From Parvularculaceae bacterium (GTDB lineage: Bacteria; Pseudomonadota; Alphaproteobacteria; Caulobacterales; Parvularculaceae): a stretch of DNA of 64,000 bases. The notes under the pieces were generated by a model. That model saw only the letters and a program-made list of their open reading frames with translations, did no database searches and had not been told where the DNA came from. Below are positions 52,628 to 60,905 of this stretch, in pieces. The stretch covers positions 1-64,000 of the forward strand of contig JACADZ010000083.1 in NCBI GenBank assembly GCA_013389105.1. Reading direction: 5' to 3'. A program made the translations under genes and the position numbers. Each line of letters opens with the position of its first letter. The stretch's first letter is position 1.

Positions 52628-52649
52628 CGCCGGTTTTCCGGAACCGGCG
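52628..52649 (+). terminator. Hairpin between the membrane protein gene and ctaB
   Basis: CGCCGGTT (52628-52635) can pair with AACCGGCG (52642-52649) around TTCCGG. It lies 17 bases after the stop of the small membrane gene. There is no T run, so terminator function is uncertain. Confidence 0.4.
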
Positions 52650-52739
52650 CGAGCCCAGGCTTCAGACCCGAGGCCCGTGCGGCGGCCTGCTTCACTTGCG
52701 CCGGTTTTCTCGGACGCCGCCTTGCGGCATAAGCCGGGC

Positions 52740-53663
52740 ATGCGCCAGCCAGTCGCCATTTCCTCGATGTCCGCCCCCGACGTCGCCGGGCCGCAAGACT
52801 ATTTCGACCTGCTGAAACCCCGCGTGATGTCGCTGGTGGTCTTTACGGCGGCCGTGGGCATGGTGGCGGCCGTCGCGGACGGCGCGCGCGTGCCGTTCGG
52901 ACTCGCGCTCGCCTCGCTTTTTGCGATCGCGGTCGGCGCCGGCGCGTCCGGCGCGCTGAACATGTGGTGGGATGCCGATATCGACTCGGTGATGGCCCGC
53001 ACCGTCGGCCGGCCCGTGCCGCGCGGCGTGGTGCCCCGGGCGGAGGCCGCCGCCTTCGGCGGCTTCCTGAGCGCGCTTTCGGTGGCGCTGCTCGCGCTCT
53101 CGTCGAATTATGTCGCAGCGGCGCTGCTCGCGTTCACGATCTTCTTCTATCTCGTCATCTATTCGATGTGGCTGAAGCGCTCGACGCCGCAGAACATTGT
53201 TATCGGCGGCGCCGCCGGCGCCTTGCCGCCCGTGGTCGCCTGGGCGGCGGTCACGGGGACCGCGCCGGTCGAGGCCTGGATCCTCTTCGCGATCATCTTT
53301 CTATGGACGCCGCCGCATTTCTGGGCGCTAGCGCTCTATCGCGACGGCGACTATGCGCGCGCCGGCGTGCCCATGATGCCGAACGTCGCCGGCCGCGCCG
53401 CAACCAAGCGACAGATATTCGCCTACTCGGTCGTTCTGGCTGTTGCGGGCCTTGCGCCTTATTTCGTGGGCATGGCCGGGCCGTTCTATCTCGCTGTGGC
53501 GGCGGCGCTCGGCGGGGTTTTCGTCTATCTCGCCTTCAAGACGCTGCGCTCGGGCGATGAAGACAAGGCGTCGGCCAAGCAGCTCTTTGCATTTTCGATC
53601 ATTCATCTCTTTGCGATCTTCGCCGCGGTGCTGATCGAAGACCTTGTCGCGCTCCATGTCTGA
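52740..53663 (+). CDS. ctaB: Protohaem IX farnesyltransferase (haem O synthase)
   Basis: Adds a farnesyl group to haem B to make haem O for terminal oxidases. The Asp-rich motif is [23 protein letters not shown] and the second is [17 protein letters not shown]. Nine hydrophobic segments are visible. Start ATG 52740 gives 307 residues; ATG 52767 (before [19 protein letters not shown]) is also possible. It begins the local oxidase-assembly group; ctaC and ctaD, which often precede it, are absent. Its last eight bases overlap the start of the 45-residue coxF-like gene. Confidence 0.94.
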   Translation: MRQPVAISSMSAPDVAGPQDYFDLLKPRVMSLVVFTAAVGMVAAVADGARVPFGLALASLFAIAVGAGASGALNMWWDADIDSVMARTVGRPVPRGVVPRAEAAAFGGFLSALSVALLALSSNYVAAALLAFTIFFYLVIYSMWLKRSTPQNIVIGGAAGALPPVVAWAAVTGTAPVEAWILFAIIFLWTPPHFWALALYRDGDYARAGVPMMPNVAGRAATKRQIFAYSVVLAVAGLAPYFVGMAGPFYLAVAAALGGVFVYLAFKTLRSGDEDKASAKQLFAFSIIHLFAIFAAVLIEDLVALHV

Positions 53664-53793
53664 CGACGAACTCGCCAGAAAGCAGCGCCGTCGGCGAAAC
53701 ATCGCCATCGGCCTCGGGGTCGCCGGCTTCGTGCTGATCGTCTATCTCGTGACGATCCTGCGCATGCAGGCCAACCTGGCCGCGGGGCCATGA
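53656..53793 (+). CDS. Small CoxF-like membrane protein
   Basis: A 45-residue frame beginning [17 protein letters not shown], with one membrane helix ([19 protein letters not shown]). It lies exactly between ctaB and ctaG and overlaps both: its ATG is inside the end of ctaB, and its TGA overlaps the ctaG ATG. The acidic start, the Arg cluster at the cytoplasmic face and this position are typical of the tiny CoxF-type proteins of alphaproteobacterial oxidase operons. It is easy to miss because of its size. Function in oxidase assembly is inferred. Confidence 0.8.
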   Translation: MSDDELARKQRRRRNIAIGLGVAGFVLIVYLVTILRMQANLAAGP

Positions 53794-54374
53794 GCATGGC
53801 GCGGCGTTCAGACCACGGATCAAGCGTCGGGAACCGGCGGACCGCGCTCACCATCGCTGCCGTCTCGGCGGCGATGGTCGGCATGTCCTACGCGGCGGTG
53901 CCGATCTATCGCGCCTTCTGCCAGGTGACCGGGTGGGGCGGGACGCCCCAGCGCGCGGACGAGGGCGCCGCGACGACGCTCGCGCGCGAGATCACCGTGC
54001 GCTTCGACGCGACCACCGATCCGCACCTGCCCTGGAAATTCAAACCCGAGCAGGTCTCCCAGACCCTCAAGGTCGGCGAGACCGGTCTTGCGTTCTATGA
54101 AAGCGCCAATCTTGCCGACCGCCCGGTGACCGGACGAGCGACCTTCAACGTGACGCCGTCGAAGGCGGGCGCCTACTTCACCAAGATCGAGTGCTTCTGC
54201 TTCACCGAGCAGACGCTGGCCCCCGGAGAAAAAGTCTCGATGCCCGTCTCCTATTTCATCGACCCGAAGATCGCCGAGGATCCCAATCTTGACGACGTGC
54301 ACACGATTACGTTGGCCTATACGTTCTTCCCCTGGAACGACGAGCCGGCCGGCGCGGACGCTGCGGCTGAATAG
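53790..54374 (+). CDS. ctaG: Cytochrome c oxidase copper chaperone CtaG/Cox11
   Basis: Delivers copper to the CuB site of cytochrome oxidase. One N-terminal helix (ALTIAAVSAAMVGMSYAAVPIYRAFCQ) is followed by a periplasmic immunoglobulin-like domain. The copper motif CFCF is in KIECFCFTEQTL, and a third Cys lies in RAFCQVTG. MPVSYFIDPKIAEDPNLDDVHTITLAYTFF is the conserved C-terminal strand region. Length is 194 residues. Its ATG overlaps the small gene before it. Confidence 0.95.
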   Translation: MSMARRSDHGSSVGNRRTALTIAAVSAAMVGMSYAAVPIYRAFCQVTGWGGTPQRADEGAATTLAREITVRFDATTDPHLPWKFKPEQVSQTLKVGETGLAFYESANLADRPVTGRATFNVTPSKAGAYFTKIECFCFTEQTLAPGEKVSMPVSYFIDPKIAEDPNLDDVHTITLAYTFFPWNDEPAGADAAAE

Positions 54375-54457
54375 CGCGCCGCTGGGGGTTCCCGCCGCTT
54401 TGAAAGGTCGCCCGGGGCGGTATAGGAGAGCCGGTTATTGGCTCTAGAGGAACGGCT

Positions 54458-55408
54458 ATGGCGGGCGGCGAGGTCAAGCACGACTATCATCTGGTCAATC
54501 CGAGCCCGTGGCCGCTGGTCGGCTCGATCGGGGCGACCATCATGATGATCGGCGCCGTCGTCTGGATGCGATCCGGGCCTGGGGAGGCCGGCCTTCAGGT
54601 CGCCGGCCTGACCCTCAAGGGCGCCTGGTGGTTCCTCGCCGGCCTCGCCATGGTGCTGTTCACGATGCTCGCCTGGTGGCGCGACGTCATCAAGGAGAGC
54701 CTCACGGGCGAGAACACCTCGCTCGTCGTGCGCCTCGGCCTTCGCTACGGCATGGTGCTGTTCATCGCCTCCGAAGTCATGTTCTTCGTCGCCTGGTTCT
54801 GGGCTTTCTTCGGCGCGGCCCTTTTCCCGGGCGCTCTCGAGCCCGTCACGCTCGCTGACGGCACGCAGATGACCAACCTGCAGGGAAACCCGGCGTTTCG
54901 TGGAAATGACGGTCGGCTTCACTACACAGGCGACGTATGGCCGCCGCGCGGCGTGGTCCCCCTGGATCCTTGGGCGTTGCCGCTCCTTAACACCCTCATT
55001 CTCCTGCTGTCCGGCACCACAGTGACCTGGGCGCACCACGCCGTGCAGACGGGCAATCAGCGCGGACTCATCAACGGTCTGCTTTTGACCATTGCCCTTG
55101 GCGCCATGTTCACCGCGCTGCAGGCGATCGAGTATAACGAGGCGCTCGCCGGCGGGATGTTCAAGTTTTCGGGGGGCGGCATCTACGGCGCCTCCTTCTT
55201 CATGGCGACCGGATTTCACGGCCTCCACGTCCTCATCGGGACGATCTTCCTCATTGTCTGCCTGTTCCGGGCGATGGCCGGCCACTTCACACCGACGCGG
55301 CACTTCGGCTTCGAGGCCGCTGCCTGGTATTGGCATTTCGTGGACGTGGTCTGGCTGTTCCTGTTCGCCTTCATCTACGTCCTCGGCAATCAGGGACTCC
55401 TGTCGTAG
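54458..55408 (+). CDS. ctaE: Cytochrome c oxidase subunit III
   Basis: Seven-helix subunit of the aa3-type oxidase. Features are HDYHLVNPSPWPLVGSIGA, RDVIKESLTGENT, LFIASEVMFFVAWFWAFFGAAL, the loop WPPRGVVPLDPWALPLLNT, the WAHHAV segment, and FMATGFHGLHVLIGTIFLI with HFGFEAAAWYWHFVDVVWLFLF. Length is 316 residues. It lies 83 bases after ctaG, a gap containing a 6-bp hairpin (54427-54445). It is the only oxidase structural subunit in the window. Confidence 0.97.
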   Translation: MAGGEVKHDYHLVNPSPWPLVGSIGATIMMIGAVVWMRSGPGEAGLQVAGLTLKGAWWFLAGLAMVLFTMLAWWRDVIKESLTGENTSLVVRLGLRYGMVLFIASEVMFFVAWFWAFFGAALFPGALEPVTLADGTQMTNLQGNPAFRGNDGRLHYTGDVWPPRGVVPLDPWALPLLNTLILLLSGTTVTWAHHAVQTGNQRGLINGLLLTIALGAMFTALQAIEYNEALAGGMFKFSGGGIYGASFFMATGFHGLHVLIGTIFLIVCLFRAMAGHFTPTRHFGFEAAAWYWHFVDVVWLFLFAFIYVLGNQGLLS

Positions 55409-55412
55409 ATTG

Positions 55413-55446
55413 CTCCCCGGCGGCTTCGCACCGCCGTACAGGGGAG
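55413..55446 (+). promoter_or_regulatory. Hairpin covering the ribosome site of the following lipoprotein
   Basis: CTCCCC (55413-55418) can pair with GGGGAG (55441-55446), and GGCGG (55419-55423) with CCGCC (55431-55435). The 3' arm is the first part of the GGGGAGGAGA ribosome site for ATG 55454. When folded, it would hide that site, so it may lower translation or act as an attenuator after ctaE. Confidence 0.5.
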
Positions 55447-55453
55447 GAGACGC

Positions 55454-55999
55454 ATGACTGCAGTGAGGTTGGCAACAGGGGCGGCGCTGGTGCTGGCGCT
55501 GTCTGGATGCCTCGTCAGCGAGACGCCGCTGTTCGACGCGTCGAACGCCGCCGCGAGGCCTCTTGCCGACGGCGCCTATCTTGGCTGCGAGGTTGAAAAG
55601 GGCGGACCGCCGGCGGACTGCAAGGACGCCGCTATCGCCGCCAATCCGACCGGCCTCTACCGGATCGCCATGGTTGAGAACGGCGAGGAGGAGGCCGTGC
55701 TCGCTCGCTTCAAAAAGGTCGGCCGGGGTCTATTCGTCCTCCAGAGCTGGGAAGCCGGAGAGCAGCCGCAATATCTCCTTGCCGCCGTCGTCGACGGCGG
55801 GATTTCGGTTTCGCTTATCCTCTGTGAAAAGCTGCCCGACAGCTACAAGTCCCGTTACCTCGACCGAGGCGAGCTTGAGGTGAAGGGCGATACCTGCGTC
55901 GCGAAATCGCCTGGCGCCGTCGTCGCCGCGGGCAAGGCGTGGTCGAAGACCGACGCGTTCAGGACGGGCGATCGGGTCGTCTATCGGAAGAAGTCCTAA
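55454..55999 (+). CDS. Lipoprotein of unknown function inside the oxidase cluster
   Basis: Signal TAVRLATGAALVLALSGC with lipobox LSGC (Cys19). The mature protein of about 162 residues has beta-type stretches (GLFVLQSWEAGEQPQYLLAAVV; GGISVSLILCEKLP) and several Cys. I do not recognise the family. A strong GGGGAGGAGA site precedes the ATG, but it can be hidden by the hairpin at 55413-55446. It sits between ctaE and the DUF983 gene, so involvement in oxidase assembly is possible but unproven. Confidence 0.78.
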   Translation: MTAVRLATGAALVLALSGCLVSETPLFDASNAAARPLADGAYLGCEVEKGGPPADCKDAAIAANPTGLYRIAMVENGEEEAVLARFKKVGRGLFVLQSWEAGEQPQYLLAAVVDGGISVSLILCEKLPDSYKSRYLDRGELEVKGDTCVAKSPGAVVAAGKAWSKTDAFRTGDRVVYRKKS

Positions 56000-56003
56000 G
56001 CTG

Positions 56004-56372
56004 ATGGCCTATTATCCGCCGGTCTCTCCTTACGCCGCGGGTTTCGCGGGCAAGTGCCCGCGCTGCGGCCAGGGGGAGCTGTTCAACGGCTATCTCAAAG
56101 TTCGTCCTCAATGCCCGAGTTGCGGGCTCGACTACACGAAGGCTGACGCCGGGGACGGGCCGGCCGTTTTCGTAATTTTCATTGTCGGCTTCGCCGCCGT
56201 GGGGCTCGCGTTCATTGCGCGGTTCGTCTTCTTCGCCCCGATCGGGATCGCCTTCCTGATCGCGGCCGCCTTCGCAGTTCTGGTGATCCTGGGATTGCTG
56301 CGTCCGATCAAGGCGACGCTCATCGCGCTGCAATATCGCCACAAGGCCGAGGAAGGGCGGCTTGAGGGTTGA
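56004..56372 (+). CDS. DUF983 membrane protein
   Basis: The zinc-ribbon-like N terminus KCPRCGQGELFNGYL ... CPSCGLDYTKADAGDGPAVF is characteristic of DUF983, with two membrane helices after it. The four Cys (two CPxC pairs) could bind zinc. Length is 122 residues. It overlaps surf1 by four bases (TTGA) and lies 4 bases after the lipoprotein. This position just before SURF1 is common in alphaproteobacterial oxidase clusters; the molecular role is not known. Confidence 0.92.
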   Translation: MAYYPPVSPYAAGFAGKCPRCGQGELFNGYLKVRPQCPSCGLDYTKADAGDGPAVFVIFIVGFAAVGLAFIARFVFFAPIGIAFLIAAAFAVLVILGLLRPIKATLIALQYRHKAEEGRLEG

Positions 56373-57067
56373 AGTTCGTCTTTCGCCCGGTTCTCTCGCT
56401 CGCGACCCTCGCCGCCCTCATCGTTCTTTGCTTGCTGGGGGCTTGGCAACTGCGCCGCCTCGAGTGGAAACGAGACCTCATCGCCCGGGTGGAGGCTCGG
56501 GTCGGGTCGGCCCCCATTCCTCTTGAATCGGCGCTCGCCCGAGCCGCGGCCGGCGAAGATCTCGACTATCAGCCGGTTCGCGTCGAAGGCGTCTTCGACC
56601 ATGCCCGGGAGGCCTGCGTGTTCGGCACGTTCAAGGGTCAGGCGGGCTGCTACGTCTTCACCCCGATCGAGGAGGGCGATAGCCGCATCGTCTACGTCAA
56701 CCGCGGTTTTGTCCCGCAGAATGCGGACTTGTCCGAGATTGCGGACCCGGCCGGCCCGACGACGGTGGTCGGCCTACTTCGTCGCGCCGAGACGCCCGCC
56801 GGCCTGCAGCGGCTCTTCAGGGCGAAAGATCAGCCTAAGGATAATATTTACTTTGTCCGCGACCCGCGCGCTTTCGCCGGGGCCGACGGACTGGCGGGAC
56901 CCTATTATGTCGACAGCAACGGGGCCGAAAGCGAAGGGCGCTGGCCGAAGGGCGGGACGACTCGACTTGAGTTCTCCAACCGCCACCTCGAATATGCGCT
57001 CACCTGGTTCGGGCTCGCCGCGACCCTCGCAGGAGTGTTTCTCGCCTATTCCCGGCGCAAAGCCTGA
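56369..57067 (+). CDS. SURF1 cytochrome oxidase assembly factor
   Basis: Inner-membrane factor for haem a insertion into oxidase subunit I. The protein starts at TTG, overlapping the DUF983 stop. It has a first helix (VLSLATLAALIVLCLLGAWQLRR, with the conserved G-x-W-Q-L-x-R), a periplasmic domain (YQPVRVEGVFDH, VNRGFVP) and a last helix (RHLEYALTWFGLAATLAGVFLAY, where the NRHLEYALTWFGLA segment is diagnostic). Length is 232 residues. The gene closes the oxidase group; yajQ follows by 21 bases. Confidence 0.95.
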   Translation: MKFVFRPVLSLATLAALIVLCLLGAWQLRRLEWKRDLIARVEARVGSAPIPLESALARAAAGEDLDYQPVRVEGVFDHAREACVFGTFKGQAGCYVFTPIEEGDSRIVYVNRGFVPQNADLSEIADPAGPTTVVGLLRRAETPAGLQRLFRAKDQPKDNIYFVRDPRAFAGADGLAGPYYVDSNGAESEGRWPKGGTTRLEFSNRHLEYALTWFGLAATLAGVFLAYSRRKA

Positions 57068-57088
57068 GCACGCGACCAAGGAGCATCC

Positions 57089-57566
57089 ATGCCGTCGTTC
57101 GACATCGTGTCCGAAGTCAATCTCGCGGAGGCGGACAACGCCGTCCAGAACGTCGCGCGGGAGATCGCCGGGCGCTACGACTTCAAGGGCTCACGATCGA
57201 AGGTCGAAATCGGCGAGGGCGTGATCTGCGGACGATCAGCTCAAGCTGAAGCAGATGCGCGAAATCTTGCAGGGCCATCTGCAGAAGCGGGGCGTCGCGC
57301 CAGGCTCGCTCGACTATCAGAAGGAGGAGGCCGCAGCCGGCCAGTCGCTGCGTCAGGCCGTCAAGATCAAGCAGGGCGTCGACAAGGAGCTGGCGAAAAG
57401 GATCGTTAAATCGATCAAGGACGCGAAGCTAAAGGTGCAGGCCTCGATTCAGGGGGAGGAGCTGCGCGTGTCGGGCAAGAGCCGCGACGAGCTTCAGGCT
57501 GCGATCGCCTTCGTCAAGACCCTGGAGATCGAACAGCCGCTGCAGTTCAAGAACTTCAGGGATTAG
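57089..57566 (+). pseudogene. yajQ: YajQ-family nucleotide-binding protein, frame broken
   Basis: The first frame starts [18 protein letters not shown] and runs as a good YajQ to KVEIGEGVI near 57226. It then shifts to unrelated sequence. The correct C-terminal part ([39 protein letters not shown]) continues in a second frame from about 57228 to 57566. Between I and ADDQ, where intact YajQ proteins carry about three residues, only one base is left. This suggests loss of about 8 bases, or a base-calling error. An ATG at 57255 could start a C-terminal fragment of 103 residues. An intact YajQ, about 163 residues, binds nucleotides or RNA and is conserved. Confidence 0.9.
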
Positions 57567-57634
57567 CCCGGTTGTCGATCAGCCTAGGCGCTCCGCCGCT
57601 CGCATGCTAGATCGCTGAAAAAAGGGCATGCGAT

Positions 57635-57895
57635 ATGGCCGACACGGAACAGACGCTTCTTGAGATCATCAAGGCGCACGCGGTGGGTCTCACCGGGGAG
57701 CTCACGCGCGAAACGCCCATCGCCAATCTCGGCATCGACAGTTTCGCGGTTGTCGAGATCATTTACGAAGTCGAGGAAAAGCTTGGAGTCGAGGTGCCGT
57801 TCAACGCCAACCAGAATCCGTTCGGCGAGATGAAGACGGTGGGCGACCTGCTTGACGCGCTCGCCAAGCTGATGGCGCAGAAGAGCCCAGCCTGA
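57635..57895 (+). CDS. Acyl carrier protein
   Basis: Small acidic carrier protein (86 residues). The phosphopantetheine site is Ser36 in LGIDSFAVVEIIYEVEEKLG. VEVPFNANQNPFGEMKTVGDLLDAL forms the C-terminal helix. It differs from housekeeping AcpP (DSLDxVE) in having DSFAVVE, as in specialised ACPs. It overlaps the ketosynthase gene by one base (TGATG). With its partner it probably serves a dedicated lipid rather than bulk fatty acid synthesis (inference). Confidence 0.9.
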   Translation: MADTEQTLLEIIKAHAVGLTGELTRETPIANLGIDSFAVVEIIYEVEEKLGVEVPFNANQNPFGEMKTVGDLLDALAKLMAQKSPA

Positions 57896-59103
57896 TGTCG
57901 CGTCGCGTCGTTGTCACGGGGCTCGGCGCCGTTTCGTCGCTGGGGCTGAATACCCTCGAGTTCTGGAATGGTCTTGCCGGCGGCAAGTGCGGGATCGTGA
58001 GACGGACTCTCGGTCCGGGCGACGGATTGACGATCACCGCGTCGATTGCGCCAGCAGACGCGTTTGACGCCTACGCCGAGACGCTCGGGCGCGACATGGC
58101 GCGTGCGGACCGTTTCTCAAGACTCGCCGTAGCCGCCGCTGAGGAGGCGTTGAAGGATTCAGGCATCGAGATCACGCCGGAGCTCGGCGGTCGCGGCGCC
58201 GCGATCATCGGCACTGGGATCGGCGGCGCCGGTTCTCAGGACGAAGCCTATCACGCGATGCTGACCAAGGGGCGGCGGCCGCATCCGCTCACGATCCTGC
58301 GGATCATTCCGAACGCGCCTGCAAGCCACCTCTCCATCCGCTTCGGGCTCAGGGGACCGGCCTTCGCCGTATCGAGCGCCTGTGCTTCGGGAGCGCACGC
58401 GATCGGCGTCTGCGCCGACATCATCCGGTCAGGAGCCGCCGATTTCGGTCTCGCGGGCGCGTCGGAAGCCGTGCTGAGCTACGGGCCCCTTGAGGCCTGG
58501 AAAGCCATGCACATCATGTCCGACGATCTGTGCCGGCCGTTCTCGAAGAGCCGCAAGGGACTGGTGATCGGCGAAGGCGCCGGCGTCCTCATGCTTGAAG
58601 ACTACGATCGGGCGCGCAAGCGCGGCGCGGCCATCTACGCCGAGCTTGTCGGGTTCGGCATGAACGCCGACGGCAAGGACATGATCAATCCGGCTGTGGA
58701 CGGCGCGGCCGGGGCGATGCGCGCCGCAATAGAAGGTCTCCGCCTCGACGCGGCCTCGCTCTACGTGAACGCGCACGGCACCGGCACGCTGATGAACGAC
58801 CCGACCGAAACGAAGGCGATCCGCGAGGTTTTCGGCGCCGACGCCGATCGGCTTCTGGTTTCATCCACCAAGTCGATGCACGGCCACCTCCTCGGGGCCG
58901 CAGGAGGCGTTGAGGCGGTCGCCGCGATCCTGGCGCTGAAGCACGGGATTGTTCCGCCTACGATCAACTACGACGAGAAGGACCCGGACTGCGACCTCGA
59001 CTACTGCCCGAACGAGGCGCGGCCGCGGCGACTTGAGTTTGCATTGTCCAATTCTTTTGCGTTCGGCGGCCTGAACGCCGTGCTGGCGTTCCGGCGCCTG
59101 TGA
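57895..59103 (+). CDS. Beta-ketoacyl-ACP synthase II-type enzyme
   Basis: Condensing enzyme of the FabF family. The active-site triad is Cys163 (SSACASGAHA), His294 (NAHGTGTLMNDPTE) and His331 (KSMHGHLLGAAGG). Length is 402 residues, normal. It overlaps its ACP partner by one base and the following phosphoesterase by four (GTGA). It probably works with that ACP to extend or condense a special acyl chain. fabF would be an acceptable name, but this copy is clearly not in the main fab operon. Confidence 0.92.
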   Translation: MSRRVVVTGLGAVSSLGLNTLEFWNGLAGGKCGIVRRTLGPGDGLTITASIAPADAFDAYAETLGRDMARADRFSRLAVAAAEEALKDSGIEITPELGGRGAAIIGTGIGGAGSQDEAYHAMLTKGRRPHPLTILRIIPNAPASHLSIRFGLRGPAFAVSSACASGAHAIGVCADIIRSGAADFGLAGASEAVLSYGPLEAWKAMHIMSDDLCRPFSKSRKGLVIGEGAGVLMLEDYDRARKRGAAIYAELVGFGMNADGKDMINPAVDGAAGAMRAAIEGLRLDAASLYVNAHGTGTLMNDPTETKAIREVFGADADRLLVSSTKSMHGHLLGAAGGVEAVAAILALKHGIVPPTINYDEKDPDCDLDYCPNEARPRRLEFALSNSFAFGGLNAVLAFRRL

Positions 59104-60113
59104 CCTTGCGCCTTATTCCCTTTGCGCTCGCCGCTTTCGTCCTGGTTTCGGCCCAGGTCCGCGCGGAGTTTTCCTTCGTGGTGATCGGCGACACGCCCTA
59201 TGACGCTCAGGATCAGCGGATGCTTGACGCGGCTGTCGCAGAGACGATGCGACTGAAGCCGCCATTCGTCATTCATCTCGGCGATTTCAAGGGCGGCAAG
59301 GCGCCGTGCGACGGATCCGCCGACGAAGCGTTCGCGGATCTCATCGAGGCGCTGAAGCCCATTCCGGTGTTCGCGACCCCTGGCGACAACGAATGGACCG
59401 ACTGCGACCGGCACGACGACCCGAAAACGGGCAGGCCCTATTCCGAACTTGCGCGGTTGGCGGAACTGCGCCGTCGCTTCCATGAGGGTCCGCCAACGGG
59501 CGGTCAGGCGCTGCGGGGCGAACGCCAGGCGGCGCAGGCCGAAAACCAGCGCTGGTCGTATGGCGGCGCTCTGTTCGTCACGGTCCACGTCGTGGGAACC
59601 AGCGACGGGCTCAGCTATGTGAACGGCGATCCGCTGGAGCAAGCCTTCTCTGCTCATGCCGAGAGGCGCAAAGCGAATATCGCGTGGATTGCGGAAAGCG
59701 CCGAAATGGCCAAAGCGGCAGGCTCGGAAGTTCTCGTCTTCGCGTTTCAGGGAGATCCCATGGATGTCAGCAGGCAGAGCATGGGCAAGTCCTGTTCCGG
59801 GGCCGCCGAAGCCCTCAATCCGTGCGATGCATTCATCGAGGTTCGTGCGGCTCTGCAGGCCGCTGCGGCGGCTTTCGGCGGTCCGGTGCTGGTCATTCAC
59901 GGCGATACCGAGCCGTTCACTTTGGGGAGGTTCCCGGGCGGCGCCGCGTCCAGTCTGTGGCGCCTCAATGCGGCAGGCGACGCCGGCGTCGGGGCTGGCG
60001 GATTCGCCTACGGCGTTCGCGACGTCACTCTGGTAACGGTGACTGGCAATGCCGGAACGCCTTTCGCGGCGCGCGGTTTGACGACAGGTCGCGCCGCTCG
60101 CCGGAGTGACTGA
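59100..60113 (+). CDS. Secreted calcineurin-like metallophosphoesterase
   Basis: Starts at GTG overlapping the ketosynthase stop, with a signal peptide (LRLIPFALAAFVLVSAQVRAE). Metal-binding motifs are visible: VIGDTPYD (D-x-x), VIHLGDFKGG (GDxKxG), TPGDNEWTDC (GDNE in place of the usual GNH), and late VIHGDTEPF. Length is 337 residues. The periplasmic location makes a phospholipid, nucleotide or diphosphate substrate possible. Its translational coupling to an ACP and a ketosynthase suggests work on the product of that pair, but this is inference. The stop is 37 bases from the convergent gene at 60151. Confidence 0.82.
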   Translation: MTLRLIPFALAAFVLVSAQVRAEFSFVVIGDTPYDAQDQRMLDAAVAETMRLKPPFVIHLGDFKGGKAPCDGSADEAFADLIEALKPIPVFATPGDNEWTDCDRHDDPKTGRPYSELARLAELRRRFHEGPPTGGQALRGERQAAQAENQRWSYGGALFVTVHVVGTSDGLSYVNGDPLEQAFSAHAERRKANIAWIAESAEMAKAAGSEVLVFAFQGDPMDVSRQSMGKSCSGAAEALNPCDAFIEVRAALQAAAAAFGGPVLVIHGDTEPFTLGRFPGGAASSLWRLNAAGDAGVGAGGFAYGVRDVTLVTVTGNAGTPFAARGLTTGRAARRSD

Positions 60114-60150
60114 TCTCTAGCCGGCGCAGATGAGACCTGCTGCGCGGGGT

Positions 60151-60831
60151 TCAGTCGCCAGAGGCGATCGCGACGTTCATCTTGGCAATGAGATATTGCG
60201 CGTCCCGGCAGTAGCCGGCGGCCGTGCGGTCGGCCTTTTTGAGGGCCGTGTCCAGTTCTGCAAGTACGTTGGTGATCTCGTCGAACGTCGCAAAGGCGTC
60301 GCGCGGCGGCGGCAGGTTGAGGCCCTTCGACGACACGTCGAGTCGCGTCGGCGAGATCGAGTAGTGCGCCGCGCCCCCGAGCTTCACGTCGAGATGGCGA
60401 GGCGATTTGCCGATCAGCGCGGCGGCGCGCTCGTCGAGATTGTCGATGGTCTTGTTGATGGAGAGCCGCAGGTCGTCATAGCTTTCGGCGAGCAGCGAGC
60501 GGCCGCCGACGTCTTCGACGTCCTGCGCGGAAAGCGCAACCTCATAGGCCTGCTCGATCACGTCGCGGATGCTGTCGATGGCGTAGAGCGCCGCCTCGAT
60601 CGAGGCGAGCGCCGCGCGCACCGGCTCAAGGTCGAGCGCGGCGGGGCCAGCCGCCGGCGATTGCAGGCCAGGGGCGCGCAGCACGCGATTGAGACCGGCG
60701 GCGACGTCGATCTGCGGAAGCTCCTCCTCCTCGTCCGGGTCGCGCCGATTGAGCAACGCGCCGAGAGGGCTCTTCTTGATCGCTTTGTCGAGGGGCGTTT
60801 CTTCGCCGGGGGACCGCTTGACTGGAAACAT
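60151..60831 (-). CDS. Helical protein with a flagellin-like domain
   Basis: ATG 60831 gives 226 residues. The first 65 are charged (VKRSPGEETPLDKAIKK ... DPDEEEELPQ) and probably flexible. From about residue 85 the pattern resembles the D1/D2 region of flagellins: AALYAIDSIRDVIEQAYEVALSAQDV, SYDDLRLSINKTIDNLDERAAALIG, then DVSSKGLNLPPPRDAF and FDEITNVLAELDTALKKADR. The likeness is by eye and needs a profile search. No other flagellar gene is in the window and there is no signal peptide. It lies 74 bases downstream of the vWA-like gene on the same strand. Confidence 0.6.
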   Translation of the reverse strand: MFPVKRSPGEETPLDKAIKKSPLGALLNRRDPDEEEELPQIDVAAGLNRVLRAPGLQSPAAGPAALDLEPVRAALASIEAALYAIDSIRDVIEQAYEVALSAQDVEDVGGRSLLAESYDDLRLSINKTIDNLDERAAALIGKSPRHLDVKLGGAAHYSISPTRLDVSSKGLNLPPPRDAFATFDEITNVLAELDTALKKADRTAAGYCRDAQYLIAKMNVAIASGD

Positions 60832-60905
60832 GATGGCGCCCGCTCCTTGTTCGTCGGGCCTTGGCAGCTTAGCGCGCGGCTTTTGCAGCGCCGTTAACCG
60901 ATTGT

